Positions 52,989-62,011 of a stretch of DNA of 64,000 nt are shown here, piece by piece (the stretch's first letter is position 1; the number at the start of each line of letters is the position of its first letter). Made by a program: the position numbers and the translations under genes. The DNA comes from Paracoccus aminophilus JCM 7686. GTDB taxonomy: Bacteria; Pseudomonadota; Alphaproteobacteria; Rhodobacterales; Rhodobacteraceae. The notes under the pieces are model-generated. The model was not told the DNA's origin, did no database searches, and saw only the letters and a list, made by a program, of their open reading frames with translations. The DNA is taken from the NCBI RefSeq assembly GCF_000444995.1, contig NC_022041.1, forward strand, positions 3,475,501-3,539,500, written 5' to 3'.

Positions 52989-53897
52989 ATGGCTTATAAG
53001 GTTTTCATCGACGGTGAGGCTGGCACGACGGGTCTTCAGATCCGTGACAGGCTGGTGCAGCGGTCCGATATCGAGCTGATCCAGATCGATCCGGCGTTGC
53101 GCAAGGATGCGGGCGCACGACGCGCGGCCCTGGCGGCGGCCGATGTCGCGATCCTTTGCCTGCCTGATCAGGCGGCGAAAGAGGCGGTGGCTTTGGCCGA
53201 GGGGCTGGATGTGCGTTTCATCGACGCCTCGACCGCGCATCGGGTTCATCCCGATTGGGTCTTTGGCTTTGCCGAGCTCGCAGCGGATATGCGCGCGCGG
53301 ATTGCCGGGGCGAAATATGTCTCGAACCCGGGCTGCTATTCGACAGGCGCGATCGCTTTGCTGGCGCCTTTGGTGACGGCCGGGCTGATTGGCAAGGACG
53401 AGGCTTTGTCGATCAATGCGGTCTCGGGTTATACCGGTGGCGGCAAAGAGCTGATCGGCGAATTTGAGGCGGGCGAGGCGCCTGATTTCTTCGTCTATGC
53501 GCTGACCCAGAAGCACAAGCATCTGCCCGAGATCTCGCGCTATACCGGGCTGTCCAGGCGGCCGGTCTTTGCGCCTTCGGTCGGGAATTTCGCCCAAGGC
53601 ATGGCCGTGCAGGTGCCATTGCATCTCGATAATTCGCGCAATCTGAGCAATCTGCGCGATGCGCTGCAGGCCCATTACGCCGGACAGGCCTTCGTCAGTG
53701 TCGTCGATGCCGCGCCGCGGGTTGTGCCGACGGCGCTCAATGGCACCAACCAGCTTGAGATCTCGGTCCATGGCGACGAGGAAAACGGCTGCGCGGTTCT
53801 GGTTGCGGTGCTGGACAATCTTGGCAAGGGCGCATCGGGCGCGGCGGTGCAAAACCTCAACCTTATGCTGGGCGCTGAGGAAACGGCGGGGCTTTGA
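52989..53897 (+). CDS. argC: N-acetyl-gamma-glutamyl-phosphate reductase (ArgC)
   Basis: NADPH-dependent enzyme of arginine biosynthesis, 302 residues, the short form of Arg[18 protein letters not shown] is the nucleotide-binding start, the catalytic Cys is in NPGCYSTGA, and the end has [16 protein letters not shown] lies before the ATG at 52989. It is followed by a good terminator and appears monocistronic. Confidence 0.96.
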   Translation: MAYKVFIDGEAGTTGLQIRDRLVQRSDIELIQIDPALRKDAGARRAALAAADVAILCLPDQAAKEAVALAEGLDVRFIDASTAHRVHPDWVFGFAELAADMRARIAGAKYVSNPGCYSTGAIALLAPLVTAGLIGKDEALSINAVSGYTGGGKELIGEFEAGEAPDFFVYALTQKHKHLPEISRYTGLSRRPVFAPSVGNFAQGMAVQVPLHLDNSRNLSNLRDALQAHYAGQAFVSVVDAAPRVVPTALNGTNQLEISVHGDEENGCAVLVAVLDNLGKGASGAAVQNLNLMLGAEETAGL

Positions 53898-53921
53898 CCC
53901 CCCTGTAGGTCGAATGCAAAA

Positions 53922-53947
53922 GGCGCGGGTGACCCCCGCGCCTTTTT
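53922..53947 (+). terminator. Intrinsic terminator of argC
   Basis: GGCGCGGG (53922-53929), a five-base loop, CCCGCGCC (53935-53942), then TTTTT. It also lies just before the end of the convergent UPF0434 gene and has A residues on its left flank, so it may work both ways. Confidence 0.9.
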
Positions 53948-53968
53948 CGTTTCGGTCCGCTATGGCTT

Positions 53969-54178
53969 TCAGTCGTCGGCTTTGATCTGGCGGGCCTCGC
54001 CGACCAGCATGATCGGGATGCCGTCATGGATCGGGAAGGCAAGACCTGCTGCGGTCGAGATCAGCTCTTGCCGGGTCGCATCATAGCGCAGCCCGGTATG
54101 GGTGACCGGGCAGACCAGAGCTTCGAGCATATGGCGGTCGAACTCGCGGGTCTGGCGCGGCGCGGTGGTGTCGGTCAT
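53969..54178 (-). CDS. UPF0434/Trm112-like small protein
   Basis: Protein of 69 residues with the YcaR/Trm112 pattern [18 protein letters not shown] and [14 protein letters not shown]. Only one Cys remains in the zinc-ribbon positions, so metal binding is probably lost. Its ATG overlaps the stop of the Lon-N protein gene; it ends the three-gene operon cnoX-like, lon-N, UPF0434. Confidence 0.9.
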   Translation of the reverse strand: MTDTTAPRQTREFDRHMLEALVCPVTHTGLRYDATRQELISTAAGLAFPIHDGIPIMLVGEARQIKADD

Positions 54179-54813
54179 TGGATGGTTTCCTCTTTGTCGC
54201 CGCTGAGAAGCGCGTAATCGAGCAGCCCGTCCAGCATCTGGCGCCGCTCGGTCAGATTGCGCGCCTCAAGGAGCGCCTGCTTTTCCTCGGGATGGAAGGG
54301 CAAGAGCATCGAGAGCGAATTGACCAGCATCTCGTCCTCGACGGTTTCGGCCGCGTCCCAATCGGTGGACAGCTCATGCGAATCCATGAAGCGGCGCAGC
54401 TTGCCCAGAAGGCCGGGACGGCTGAAGCCCGGATCGGTTTCGGGCTGAAGCCCACGGTCGAGCGGGTAATCGCTCCAATCCGCGTCGCCGATGAGGTAGG
54501 GCGTGAAGCCCGGCCGCACGCCGGTCAGGCGAAAGCGCGAGACCGCGCCGAGCGTGATCATGTAGCGCCCGTCATCGACCTCGGTGAAGGAAACGATCCG
54601 GGCCGCCGTGCCGACCTGCGCGAGATCTTCCAGCGCGCCTTCCTGCGGCTGGATCATCCCGATCAGGCGGTGCGAGGTCTTGAGCGCATCCTCGATCATC
54701 TGAAGATAGCGCGGCTCGTAGATCTGCAGGGGCAACCGGGCGCGCGGCATGACCACGGCACCCGGCAAGGGGAAGAGCGGAAGCGAATCCGGAAGATCGA
54801 AGCGGCGCAGCAT
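54175..54813 (-). CDS. Lon N-terminal (LON substrate-binding) domain protein
   Basis: Protein of 212 residues with only the LON N-terminal domain: [30 protein letters not shown] and GTAARIVSF. It has no ATPase or protease domain. The start at 54813 overlaps the thioredoxin-like gene stop (ATGA). Function of these solo domains is not established; pairing with a CnoX-like protein suggests protein quality control. Confidence 0.92.
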   Translation of the reverse strand: MLRRFDLPDSLPLFPLPGAVVMPRARLPLQIYEPRYLQMIEDALKTSHRLIGMIQPQEGALEDLAQVGTAARIVSFTEVDDGRYMITLGAVSRFRLTGVRPGFTPYLIGDADWSDYPLDRGLQPETDPGFSRPGLLGKLRRFMDSHELSTDWDAAETVEDEMLVNSLSMLLPFHPEEKQALLEARNLTERRQMLDGLLDYALLSGDKEETIQ

Positions 54814-55724
54814 CAGGAGAAGATCAGCGAGGACAGGCGTCGCCGGCCCTTTTGCGCCACAGGATCCGTCGGTTTCAGCGAATCGAAAATCGTGAAAAGC
54901 TGGGCTTTGGCGGCGCCGTCGTTCCATTCGCGATCGCGGCGGAAGGCGTCGAGAAGCTGGTCGATCGCCTCTTCGACCTGACCCGCCGCATGCAGCGCGG
55001 TCGCATAGTCGAACCGGGCCTGCTGATCGGCGGGATCGGCATCGACCTTGGCGCGAAGCTCGTCCAAGGGGCCCGCCTTTTCGGCCTGCTGCGCAAGTTG
55101 CAGCTGGGCGCGCGCGGCCTCGACCGGGGCGGCGGTGGCCGCAGCGGCGGGCACGGTGGCCAGCGTGTCGGCAGCCTCGGTCAGCTTGCCCTGCGCGAGC
55201 TGCGCGCGGATGAGCCCGCCCCAGGCCTGCGGGTTTTCCGGCTCTTCGCCAAGGATCGCGCTGAAGGTCTCGCCCGCATCTTCGGCGGCACCTTCCTCGA
55301 GCATGGTCTCCGCCGCTTCGAGCGCCGCGCCCAGACCGCCGTCATCGCCGCCCATCGCGACCAGCTTTTCCACGAATTGCTTGATCTGGCTGGGCGGGAT
55401 CGCGCCTTGGAAGGCATCGACCGGCTGGCCTTGGAAGAAGGCATAGACCATCGGGATCGACTGCACGCGCAGCTGGCCCGCGATCATCTGGTTTTCGTCG
55501 ACATTGACCTTGGCCATATGGACGCGGCCCTTGGCTTTGGCGACCTCAGCCTCAAGCTGGGGTCCAAGCGTCTTGCAGGGGCCGCACCACGGCGCCCAGA
55601 AATCGACGATCACCGGGCGCTCCATCGAGGCCTCGACGACATCCTGCATGAAGGTCGCTTCGGTGACATCCTTGATGAAATCGGCGGTGTTCGTCTGGTT
55701 CGCGGTCGTGTCGGACAGCAGCAT
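54813..55724 (-). CDS. Thioredoxin-TPR protein (CnoX/YbbN-like)
   Basis: Protein of 303 residues: thioredoxin domain (about 15-125) with active site WCGPC and QSIPMVYAF, then TPR-like helices (about 135-300). E. coli CnoX, a chaperedoxin, lacks WCGPC; here both Cys are present, as in other alphaproteobacteria, so redox activity is likely. It is the first gene of a coupled three-gene operon. Confidence 0.92.
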   Translation of the reverse strand: MLLSDTTANQTNTADFIKDVTEATFMQDVVEASMERPVIVDFWAPWCGPCKTLGPQLEAEVAKAKGRVHMAKVNVDENQMIAGQLRVQSIPMVYAFFQGQPVDAFQGAIPPSQIKQFVEKLVAMGGDDGGLGAALEAAETMLEEGAAEDAGETFSAILGEEPENPQAWGGLIRAQLAQGKLTEAADTLATVPAAAATAAPVEAARAQLQLAQQAEKAGPLDELRAKVDADPADQQARFDYATALHAAGQVEEAIDQLLDAFRRDREWNDGAAKAQLFTIFDSLKPTDPVAQKGRRRLSSLIFS

Positions 55725-55828
55725 GTTCAATTTCCCTGAAAGAATGGGTGTTGTCGCGAATATAGGTTCCCGAGGGGGCAAGCGCCAAGGGGACGAAAGC
55801 GAAGATGCGTCCGAAATGCCGGACAGGC

Positions 55829-56614
55829 TTAGAGATCGAAGCTCGCAAGTACCGGAACGTGGTCGCTCGGCTGCTCCCATCCGCGCACCGGACGCAGGAT
55901 GCGGCTGCCGTGCGCGGCATTGGCGATGTCGGGCGTGGCCCAGATATGGTCGAGGCGGCGGCCCTTGTCAGCGGCATCCCAATCGGGCGAGCGGTAGCTC
56001 CACCACGAATAGAGCCGCCCCTCGGGGATATCCTTGCGCGTCACATCGTCCCAGTTGCCCGCATCCTGCGCCTGCGCAAGATGCTCGACCTCGATCGGCG
56101 TGTGGCTGACGATCTTCAACAGCGCCTTGTGGTTCCAGACATCGTCTTCACGCGGCGCGATGTTCAGATCGCCGACCATGATCGACTTTTGCGGGTTGTC
56201 GGCGTGGAAGACGTCGCGCATCTCGGTCAGGAAATCGAGCTTCTGGCCGAATTTCACATTCTGCTCGCGATCGGGAATATCGCCACCGGCGGGCACATAG
56301 AAATTGTGGATGGTGACGCCGTTTTCCAGCCGTGCGGCAACATGGCGGGCATGGCCAAGGCCGGCATAATCGCGGTCGCCCGCATCCTCGATCGGCAGTT
56401 TCGAGAGGATCGCGACGCCGTTATAGCCCTTCTGGCCGCGCGCCACGAGATGGGTGTAGCCAAGCGCGCGGAAGGCCTCCATCGGGATCTTGTCGACCGG
56501 GCTTTTGCACTCTTGCAGGCACAAAACATCCGGCGCCTCGTCTTGCAAAAGCCGTGCAACCAGCGCCTCGCGCAGACGGACCGAGTTGATGTTCCAGGTG
56601 GCGAGGGTGAACAT
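55829..56614 (-). CDS. xth: Exodeoxyribonuclease III
   Basis: DNA repair AP endonuclease/3'-exonuclease of 261 residues. LATWNINSVRLR, CLQECK, GDLNIAPREDDVWN and the C-terminal SDHVPV show the full set of metal and catalytic motifs. The ATG at 56614 has GGAG seven bases upstream; a GTG six bases earlier is in frame but less well placed. Confidence 0.95.
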   Translation of the reverse strand: MFTLATWNINSVRLREALVARLLQDEAPDVLCLQECKSPVDKIPMEAFRALGYTHLVARGQKGYNGVAILSKLPIEDAGDRDYAGLGHARHVAARLENGVTIHNFYVPAGGDIPDREQNVKFGQKLDFLTEMRDVFHADNPQKSIMVGDLNIAPREDDVWNHKALLKIVSHTPIEVEHLAQAQDAGNWDDVTRKDIPEGRLYSWWSYRSPDWDAADKGRRLDHIWATPDIANAAHGSRILRPVRGWEQPSDHVPVLASFDL

Positions 56615-56726
56615 GGGCACGCTCCTTTTGAGGTCGCGTGACCCTACCCCCTGCCCGGTCCGGTGTCGAGAAGGCCCAAACGCGCGGCGCGCGCGGATCG
56701 CCCCCCTTCACAGAACGGCCCGCCCC

Positions 56727-56757
56727 AAAAGAGAAGCCCCGGCACGAAGACCGGGGC
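56727..56757 (-). terminator. Intrinsic terminator after the CenR-like gene
   Basis: On the minus strand GCCCCGG (56757-56751), loop, CCGGGGC (56742-56736), followed by TTCTCTTTT. It lies in the 266-bp gap between the CenR-like gene and xth. The rest of that gap shows no gene. Confidence 0.75.
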
Positions 56758-56880
56758 AGTTTGAGAGACAGGGAGGGAGATGGCCATATCCCAGGCCACG
56801 GGGTCATTCGCTACGCATCACTATATGTTTCACAAAGCTAACACCGAGTGAGCGTCCCGGTTCCCCACTTCTTCACACGA

Positions 56881-57567
56881 TTACGCGACCAACCGATAGC
56901 CACCGCTCTCGGTGACAAGAAGCCGGGCATTCGAGGGATCGGGCTCGATCTTCTGGCGAAGGCGATAGATGTGGGTTTCCAGCGTATGGGTGGTCACGCC
57001 GGCATTATAGCCCCAGACCTCATGCAACAGGACCTCGCGCGGGACCACGCCATCCGAGGCGCGATAGAGGAATTTGAGGATATTGGTCTCTTTCTCGGTC
57101 AGGCGGATCTTGCGGTCCTTCTGATCGACCAACATCTTCATGGCTGGTTTGAACGTATAAGGGCCAAGCTGGAAAATCGCATCCTCGGACTGCTCATGCG
57201 TGCGCAGCTGTGCGCGCAGACGGGCCAGCAAAACCGGGAATTTGAACGGCTTGGTGATATAGTCATTGGCACCCGAATCGAGACCCAGAATGGTATCCGC
57301 ATCGGTGTCATGGCCGGTCAGCATGATGATCGGGCATTTCACGCCCTGCTTGCGCAGCCGCTTGCACAGCTCGCGCCCGTCGGTATCGGGCAGGCCGACA
57401 TCGAGGATGATCAGATCGAAAATCGCGCCCTTGGTGCGCTCGACCGCGTCATGCCCGTTGCCGACTTCGAAAACGTCGAAATCTTCCGTCGCGACAAGCT
57501 GTTCGGCCAGCGCTTCGCGCAGGTCATCCTCGTCATCGACCAGAAGGATCTTTTTAAGTCCGGCCAT
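56881..57567 (-). CDS. OmpR-family response regulator (CenR-like)
   Basis: Response regulator of 228 residues. Receiver with Asp56 (LIILDVGLPDTDGRE) and Lys in YITKPFKFPVL; the C-terminal winged helix has LTEKETNILKFLYR, HEVWGYNAGVTTHTLETHI and ESGGYRLV. This sequence is close to the CenR group, an envelope regulator that is essential in Caulobacter and Rhodobacter. No kinase gene is adjacent, which fits CenR. GGAGG precedes the ATG at 57567. Confidence 0.92.
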   Translation of the reverse strand: MAGLKKILLVDDEDDLREALAEQLVATEDFDVFEVGNGHDAVERTKGAIFDLIILDVGLPDTDGRELCKRLRKQGVKCPIIMLTGHDTDADTILGLDSGANDYITKPFKFPVLLARLRAQLRTHEQSEDAIFQLGPYTFKPAMKMLVDQKDRKIRLTEKETNILKFLYRASDGVVPREVLLHEVWGYNAGVTTHTLETHIYRLRQKIEPDPSNARLLVTESGGYRLVA

Positions 57568-57700
57568 ACTTGCCTCCTTTGGCTTGTTGAGGGAAACCTG
57601 CAAACAGACCGGCAAAAGGTCCAGCGGCTGTCATGGTTTCTCACATGGAGTTGTCGGATAACGCCGATATGTTTCAAATTGTTTCACTTCCGCGAGCGTC

Positions 57701-58762
57701 ATGAGCCTGATTCCCACACTTGCCGAAACCGTTTCGCGCGCCCGCTCTGATCTGCGCATGGGTTTGCCCATCGTTGTCGGAGGCTATCTGGCCGCCGCGG
57801 TCGAGACCTTGTCACCCGAGCGGCTGGCCAGCCTGCGCGCGCTTGGCCCCGCCACGCTCGCGATCACCGACTGGCGCGCCGCGACGCTGAAGGCGCGGGT
57901 CTATGACCGCGATCTGGCGCGGATCCGCGTCCCAGAGAGCGCCGATCACGCCTGGCTGCGCGCTGTGGCCGATCCGGCGGGCGATCTGATGACCCCAATG
58001 AAGGGCCCGCTGCAATCCGAGCGCGGCGGCGATGCCGCCCCCCATCGCGCGGCCATCGCTTTGGTGAAATCGGCGCAGTTGCTGCCCGCCGCGCTGATGA
58101 TCCCGATCAGCGACCCGCCGCCCGGGCTGACCGCGCTCGCCCCCGATGCCGCGCTCGCGCAGCTCGCGACCGAAGCGACGATGGCCGATGTCGCCGCCGC
58201 GCGCCTGCCGCTGTCGCGCGCCGAGAATTCGAAACTGCACATCTTCCGTCCCGATGATGGCGCGGCCGAACATTACGCGGTCGAGATCGGCGACCCGCCC
58301 CGCGACCAGCCCGTGCTCGCCCGGCTGCATTCGGCTTGCTACACCGGCGACGTGCTCGGCAGCCTCAAATGCGACTGCGGCCCGCAGCTTCACGCGGCGC
58401 TGGAGGCGATGGGCCAGAATGGCTCGGGCGTGCTGCTTTACCTGAACCAAGAGGGGCGCGGCATCGGGCTGGCCAATAAGATGCGCGCTTATTCTCTGCA
58501 AAATCAGGGATTTGACACGGTCGAGGCCAACCACCGCCTCGGCTTTGAAGATGACGAGCGCGATTTCCGCATCGGCGCGGGCATCCTGCGCAAGATGGGC
58601 TTTGGCGCGGTCCGACTGATGACCAACAACCCGCGCAAGGTCGCCATGCTGGAAGGTCACGGCATCCAAGTCCCCGAGCGTGTGCCGCTGATCACGCCGA
58701 CCAACCGTTTCAACGAAGGATATCTTGCTGTGAAGGCCGAAAAATCGGGGCATTTGCTGTGA
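57701..58762 (+). CDS. ribA: GTP cyclohydrolase II with degenerate RibB-like N-terminal domain
   Basis: Riboflavin biosynthesis enzyme, 353 residues. The C-terminal half (about 185-345) is a complete RibA with zinc cysteines in CYTGDVLGSLKCDCG and the catalytic LNQEGRGIGL. The N-terminal about 180 residues begin SRARSDLRMGLPIVVGG, which follows the start of DHBP synthase (RibB) but lacks its acidic DDEDRENEGD motif, so that activity is probably lost. The stop overlaps the next start (GTGA). Confidence 0.93.
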   Translation: MSLIPTLAETVSRARSDLRMGLPIVVGGYLAAAVETLSPERLASLRALGPATLAITDWRAATLKARVYDRDLARIRVPESADHAWLRAVADPAGDLMTPMKGPLQSERGGDAAPHRAAIALVKSAQLLPAALMIPISDPPPGLTALAPDAALAQLATEATMADVAAARLPLSRAENSKLHIFRPDDGAAEHYAVEIGDPPRDQPVLARLHSACYTGDVLGSLKCDCGPQLHAALEAMGQNGSGVLLYLNQEGRGIGLANKMRAYSLQNQGFDTVEANHRLGFEDDERDFRIGAGILRKMGFGAVRLMTNNPRKVAMLEGHGIQVPERVPLITPTNRFNEGYLAVKAEKSGHLL

Positions 58763-59304
58763 CGCCGGACGATCTGCTGCTGACCCCGCGCGGGCTGTTC
58801 TTCCAAGGCCGGACCCTGCCCTGCTCGGCAGGTCGCGGCGGTGTGCGCGCCGACAAGCGCGAGGGCGATGGCGCGACGCCGGTCGGGCATCACCGCATCG
58901 TCGGCATGCTCTACCGGCCCGACCGCATCACCCAACCCGCACCTTGGGCCCGCGCAATCCTGCCCGGCGATCTCTGGAGCGATGCCTCGGACGATCCGGC
59001 CTATAACAGCCATGTCCGCGCGCCCTACGCCCCGAGCCACGAGGCCTTGCGTCGCGCCGATCCGCTTTATGATCTGATCCTCTTGACCGATTGGAACTGG
59101 CCCAAGGCGCGCCCCGGTCGCGGTTCAGCGATCTTTCTGCATCAATGGCGTCGCCCCGGCGCGCCGACAGCGGGTTGCATCGCCATGTCGCGCGCCGATC
59201 TGCGCTGGCTGGCCGAGCGCGTGGCCCCCGGCGCGACGCTGATCGTCCCCGAGGGGATGCAGCGCTTCAGCACCGTCCAGCGCGCCCTCGCCTCTCAGGT
59301 ATAA
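58759..59304 (+). CDS. L,D-transpeptidase family protein (YkuD domain)
   Basis: Protein of 181 residues with the YkuD motif: His in IFLHQW and Cys in PTAGCIAMS (HxxxxxxxxxxxGC-type spacing). No clear signal peptide is present, as in other short proteins of this group. The start is GTG at 58759, overlapping the ribA stop. It may modify peptidoglycan if exported. Confidence 0.87.
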   Translation: MTPDDLLLTPRGLFFQGRTLPCSAGRGGVRADKREGDGATPVGHHRIVGMLYRPDRITQPAPWARAILPGDLWSDASDDPAYNSHVRAPYAPSHEALRRADPLYDLILLTDWNWPKARPGRGSAIFLHQWRRPGAPTAGCIAMSRADLRWLAERVAPGATLIVPEGMQRFSTVQRALASQV

Positions 59305-59948
59305 GAGCGCGCCCCGAAAATCGCCGAGCCGACCCGGACATGGGTCGCGCCCGCGGCGATCGCCGCCTCGAAATCCGAGGACATGCCCATCGAGAGCCCG
59401 GCCAGCCCGTTGCGCGCGGCGATCCCGGCCAGAGCGGTAAAATGCGGCGCGGGGTCCTGATCCTCGGGCGGGATGCACATCAGCCCCGTCAACGGCAGAT
59501 CAAGCGCCCGGCACGAGGCGATGAAGGCGTCGGCATCCTCGGGCAGAATCCCCGCCTTTTGCGGCTCTGACCCGGTATTGACCTGCACGAACAGCTGCGG
59601 ACAGGCGCCACGCGCCTGCACCTGACGCGCCAGCTTTTCTGCCAGCCCGGCACGGTCAATCGTATGAATTGCATCGAAAATTTCAAGCGCCTGCTTGAGC
59701 TTGTTGGTCTGCAAGGGCCCGATCATATGGACCTCGACCCCGGGGAAGGTCGCGCGCCAGCCCGGCCATTTGCCAGCAGCCTCTTGCACATAATTTTCGC
59801 CAAAAACCTTTTGGCCGGCCTCCAGAATCGCCTCGACCCGCGCGGCGGGCTGGACCTTGCTGACCGCGATCAGCGTGACGCTGCCCGGCACCCGGCCTGC
59901 GGCGGTCTCTGCCGCGGCGATGCGATCCTTGATCTCTGTCAGCCCCAT
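59295..59948 (-). CDS. YggS/PLPBP family pyridoxal-phosphate homeostasis protein
   Basis: Protein of 217 residues with the alanine-racemase-like TIM-barrel. The PLP Lys is in TLIAVSKVQPA, and GENYVQEA, HMIGPLQTNK and LSMGMSSDFEAAI are family landmarks. It controls PLP and amino acid balance. It overlaps the last bases of the convergent L,D-transpeptidase gene by ten bases. Confidence 0.95.
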   Translation of the reverse strand: MGLTEIKDRIAAAETAAGRVPGSVTLIAVSKVQPAARVEAILEAGQKVFGENYVQEAAGKWPGWRATFPGVEVHMIGPLQTNKLKQALEIFDAIHTIDRAGLAEKLARQVQARGACPQLFVQVNTGSEPQKAGILPEDADAFIASCRALDLPLTGLMCIPPEDQDPAPHFTALAGIAARNGLAGLSMGMSSDFEAAIAAGATHVRVGSAIFGARSYT

Positions 59949-59999
59949 GATCTTCCAGCCCTTCTTCGTTTCCGGGCCAAGATAACTCCGGGCCCGAAA

Positions 60000-60030
60000 A
60001 TGAAAAGAGCGGGCACGAGGCCCGCTCTTT
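60000..60030 (-). terminator. Intrinsic terminator of the porin gene
   Basis: AAAGAGCGGGC (60004-60014), loop ACGAG, GCCCGCTCTTT (60020-60030), an 11-bp stem; on the minus strand a T-rich tail follows. It separates the porin gene from the YggS gene on the same strand. Confidence 0.92.
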
Positions 60031-60050
60031 CATTCCGAATTCTGATTAGA

Positions 60051-61091
60051 TCAGAATTTGAACTTGATGCCGAGGTCGGCAACGGTGTCTTGCAGGTAGT
60101 CGGTGTCGATGATGCCACCAGCCAGGGTTGCGCCGCCGCCCAGATCGTAGTCAGCGCCGATGCCGTAGGAGTTGTACTTCTCGTTCGAGAGGCCAACAAC
60201 ATCGGTGGTGAACTTGTCTTGACGCCAGAAGGCTTTCACGAGCAGAGCGTCAGCCTGGTAGGCACCCGACAGACCGATCGTGCTTTTGAAGTTGTAGTCG
60301 CCGGTCACGTTGGCGCCAGCAGCGTTGGTGATCGGGTTCTTGCCGGTGATCGCTGCGAAAGCGTCGACAGCCGAACGGTCTTTGTAGTGTGCGTACACAC
60401 CTTTAACCGAGAACTGGTCGAATTTGCCTTCGGCACCGAGGACGATTTCTTTCGCATCGCCGTGCTTGCCGAAGCCGAGGCCGACATTGTAGTTGTCAAC
60501 TTCGTATTTCGCTGCGAGCGAGTAGGCGACTTTGTTCGACAGAGCGTCTTCGTCTTCGGTGTTGTCACCGAAGGTCACCGAACCCCACGAGCGGTCCGAA
60601 CCATCGGTTGCCGACGCGTAGAAGGTGAAGCCGTTGATGCCGTATTCGTACAGAACAGCCGGGCCTTGGCCGAGGTTGTTGCCGTCAGCGGTCAGGTAGC
60701 TGATTTCTTCCGAGTCGAAAGCAACTGCGCCATCGGTGTAGCCGACTTCATAGAGGTCGCCGATTGCAGCTTCCGAAGCCGAAACAACGTCACCCATCGA
60801 CAGCTTGCCATAGGTGCCCGAGATCCAGATCTGACCAGCCGAACCGCGAGCGGCCGAACGGTAGGGATCTGCTTTGTAGTTTTCTTGGTCAACGCGGAAT
60901 TTGGCGCCGAACGACAGGCCAGCATCCGACTCACCGGTCAGGGTGAACAGGACGCGAGCGCGGCTGGCGAACTGGACGTCGTTACCGTCGTAGATCATAC
61001 CCATGCGGCCGTCACCCGAGACAGCGACTTCAGCCGAAGCGAAGCCAGCCGACAGGACCAGGGCGCTGGTAGCGAAAAGAACCTTTTTCAT
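60051..61091 (-). CDS. General porin (Rhodobacter/Paracoccus type)
   Basis: Outer-membrane trimeric porin of 346 residues. Signal peptide MKKVLFATSALVLSAGFASA, then EVAVSGDGRMGMIYDG, repeated amphipathic strands and a C-terminal Phe (KFKF). Codon use is more uniform than the neighbours, as in highly expressed genes. It is followed by a strong terminator and preceded by a 315-bp promoter region. A very long open frame on the opposite strand is a codon-bias shadow. Confidence 0.95.
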   Translation of the reverse strand: MKKVLFATSALVLSAGFASAEVAVSGDGRMGMIYDGNDVQFASRARVLFTLTGESDAGLSFGAKFRVDQENYKADPYRSAARGSAGQIWISGTYGKLSMGDVVSASEAAIGDLYEVGYTDGAVAFDSEEISYLTADGNNLGQGPAVLYEYGINGFTFYASATDGSDRSWGSVTFGDNTEDEDALSNKVAYSLAAKYEVDNYNVGLGFGKHGDAKEIVLGAEGKFDQFSVKGVYAHYKDRSAVDAFAAITGKNPITNAAGANVTGDYNFKSTIGLSGAYQADALLVKAFWRQDKFTTDVVGLSNEKYNSYGIGADYDLGGGATLAGGIIDTDYLQDTVADLGIKFKF

Positions 61092-61406
61092 GGTTTTCCC
61101 TCTTATCTCTCTCATGTGCCCCATCCAGTTGTCCCGGATTGGGGTATGAACCGTATGTCGCTTGTCTCCCCCCGGTTTGCAACGGAAACGGGGAATGGGA
61201 AAATGTTTAAGGGTATTTGTGATGCACAAGGGCCACACCCCGTTGCAACGCCCCCATTCCGCCCTCTGCGCTCGCTTTATGCCCGCTCTGTCGGCGGGAA
61301 TTGTCGCTCTCGTGGGCGCGTTGGGATAAGGGGCTCCGGTGATCCCTTGTCGCAATGGCACAAATTGCGCTATGGCTCGCACGAGAACGTTCCGGGGGAC
61401 ATTCAC
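61092..61406. promoter_or_regulatory. Divergent promoter region of porin and DUF3576 genes
   Basis: A 315-bp region without a gene. CGTTGCAACG is a perfect 10-bp palindrome at about 61240-61249, and a related TTGCAACGG lies near 61178-61186. A possible promoter for DUF3576 is TTGTCG-N17-CTATGG near 61350-61378. The long leader of the porin message may hold regulation, but no known element was recognised. Confidence 0.45.
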
Positions 61407-61907
61407 ATGACCATTCGCGCCGCACGGCTGACCGCAACCCTGATGATGATCGCAGGGCTGACCGCCTGTGGCGGCGGCTTGGGCTCGAGCCCGGCCAGCT
61501 CTGGCTTCGGTTCTGGCGGCGGAGGCGCGCGCCAGCAGGCCGCCGCGCAGCCAAGGCAAGAATCAACCATCTGGGATCTGTTCGCGAACCGGCAGAATCC
61601 GAACAATGCGGTCGCCGTGAACCGCTATCTGTGGAACGCCAGCCTTGAAGTGCTGAACTTCCTGCCGATCCAGTCGGTCGATCCTTTCACCGGCATGATC
61701 GTGACGGGCTACGGCACGCCTCCGGGTGGTGGCCGGTCTTACCGCGCCTCGATCAAGGTCTCGGACCCGGCGCTGGATGCCCGCTCGCTCAAGGTGTCGC
61801 TGCAAGGCCCGAACGGCAGCGCAGTCGCGCCCGAAACCGTGCGCCAGGTCGAAGACGCCATTCTGACCCGCGCGCGTCAGCTGCGCGTGCGCGACGGCGG
61901 CCTTTAA
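61407..61907 (+). CDS. DUF3576 family lipoprotein
   Basis: Predicted outer-membrane lipoprotein of 166 residues. The N-terminus MTIRAARLTATLMMIAGLTAC has a lipobox (LTAC, acylated Cys near 21), followed by a Gly/Ser-rich linker and the DUF3576 body (FLPIQSVDPFTGMIVTGYGTP). In alphaproteobacteria it usually lies before leuS, as here. GGGGGA lies before the ATG. Function unknown. Confidence 0.9.
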   Translation: MTIRAARLTATLMMIAGLTACGGGLGSSPASSGFGSGGGGARQQAAAQPRQESTIWDLFANRQNPNNAVAVNRYLWNASLEVLNFLPIQSVDPFTGMIVTGYGTPPGGGRSYRASIKVSDPALDARSLKVSLQGPNGSAVAPETVRQVEDAILTRARQLRVRDGGL

Positions 61908-61931
61908 GCCTTTCTTCTCTCAAGTGAGCCA

Positions 61932-61952
61932 AGCGCCCCGTCCGGGGGCGCT
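61932..61952 (+). other. Hairpin between DUF3576 and leuS
   Basis: AGCGCCCC (61932-61939), loop, GGGGCGCT (61945-61952), an 8-bp stem. No T-run follows, so the two genes may be partly co-transcribed. Confidence 0.45.
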
Positions 61953-62011
61953 GGACCTCGCCTTGCGTCATGTATAAACCCTGCGGGCAAATCTGATGCC
62001 CGGAGGCTCAC

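Noticed and set aside
59664..61406. Long open frame antisense to the porin and fused in frame to DUF3576
   Set aside because: Codon-bias shadow of the porin and YggS genes. The DUF3576 lipoprotein signal and ribosome-binding site at 61407 show the true start.
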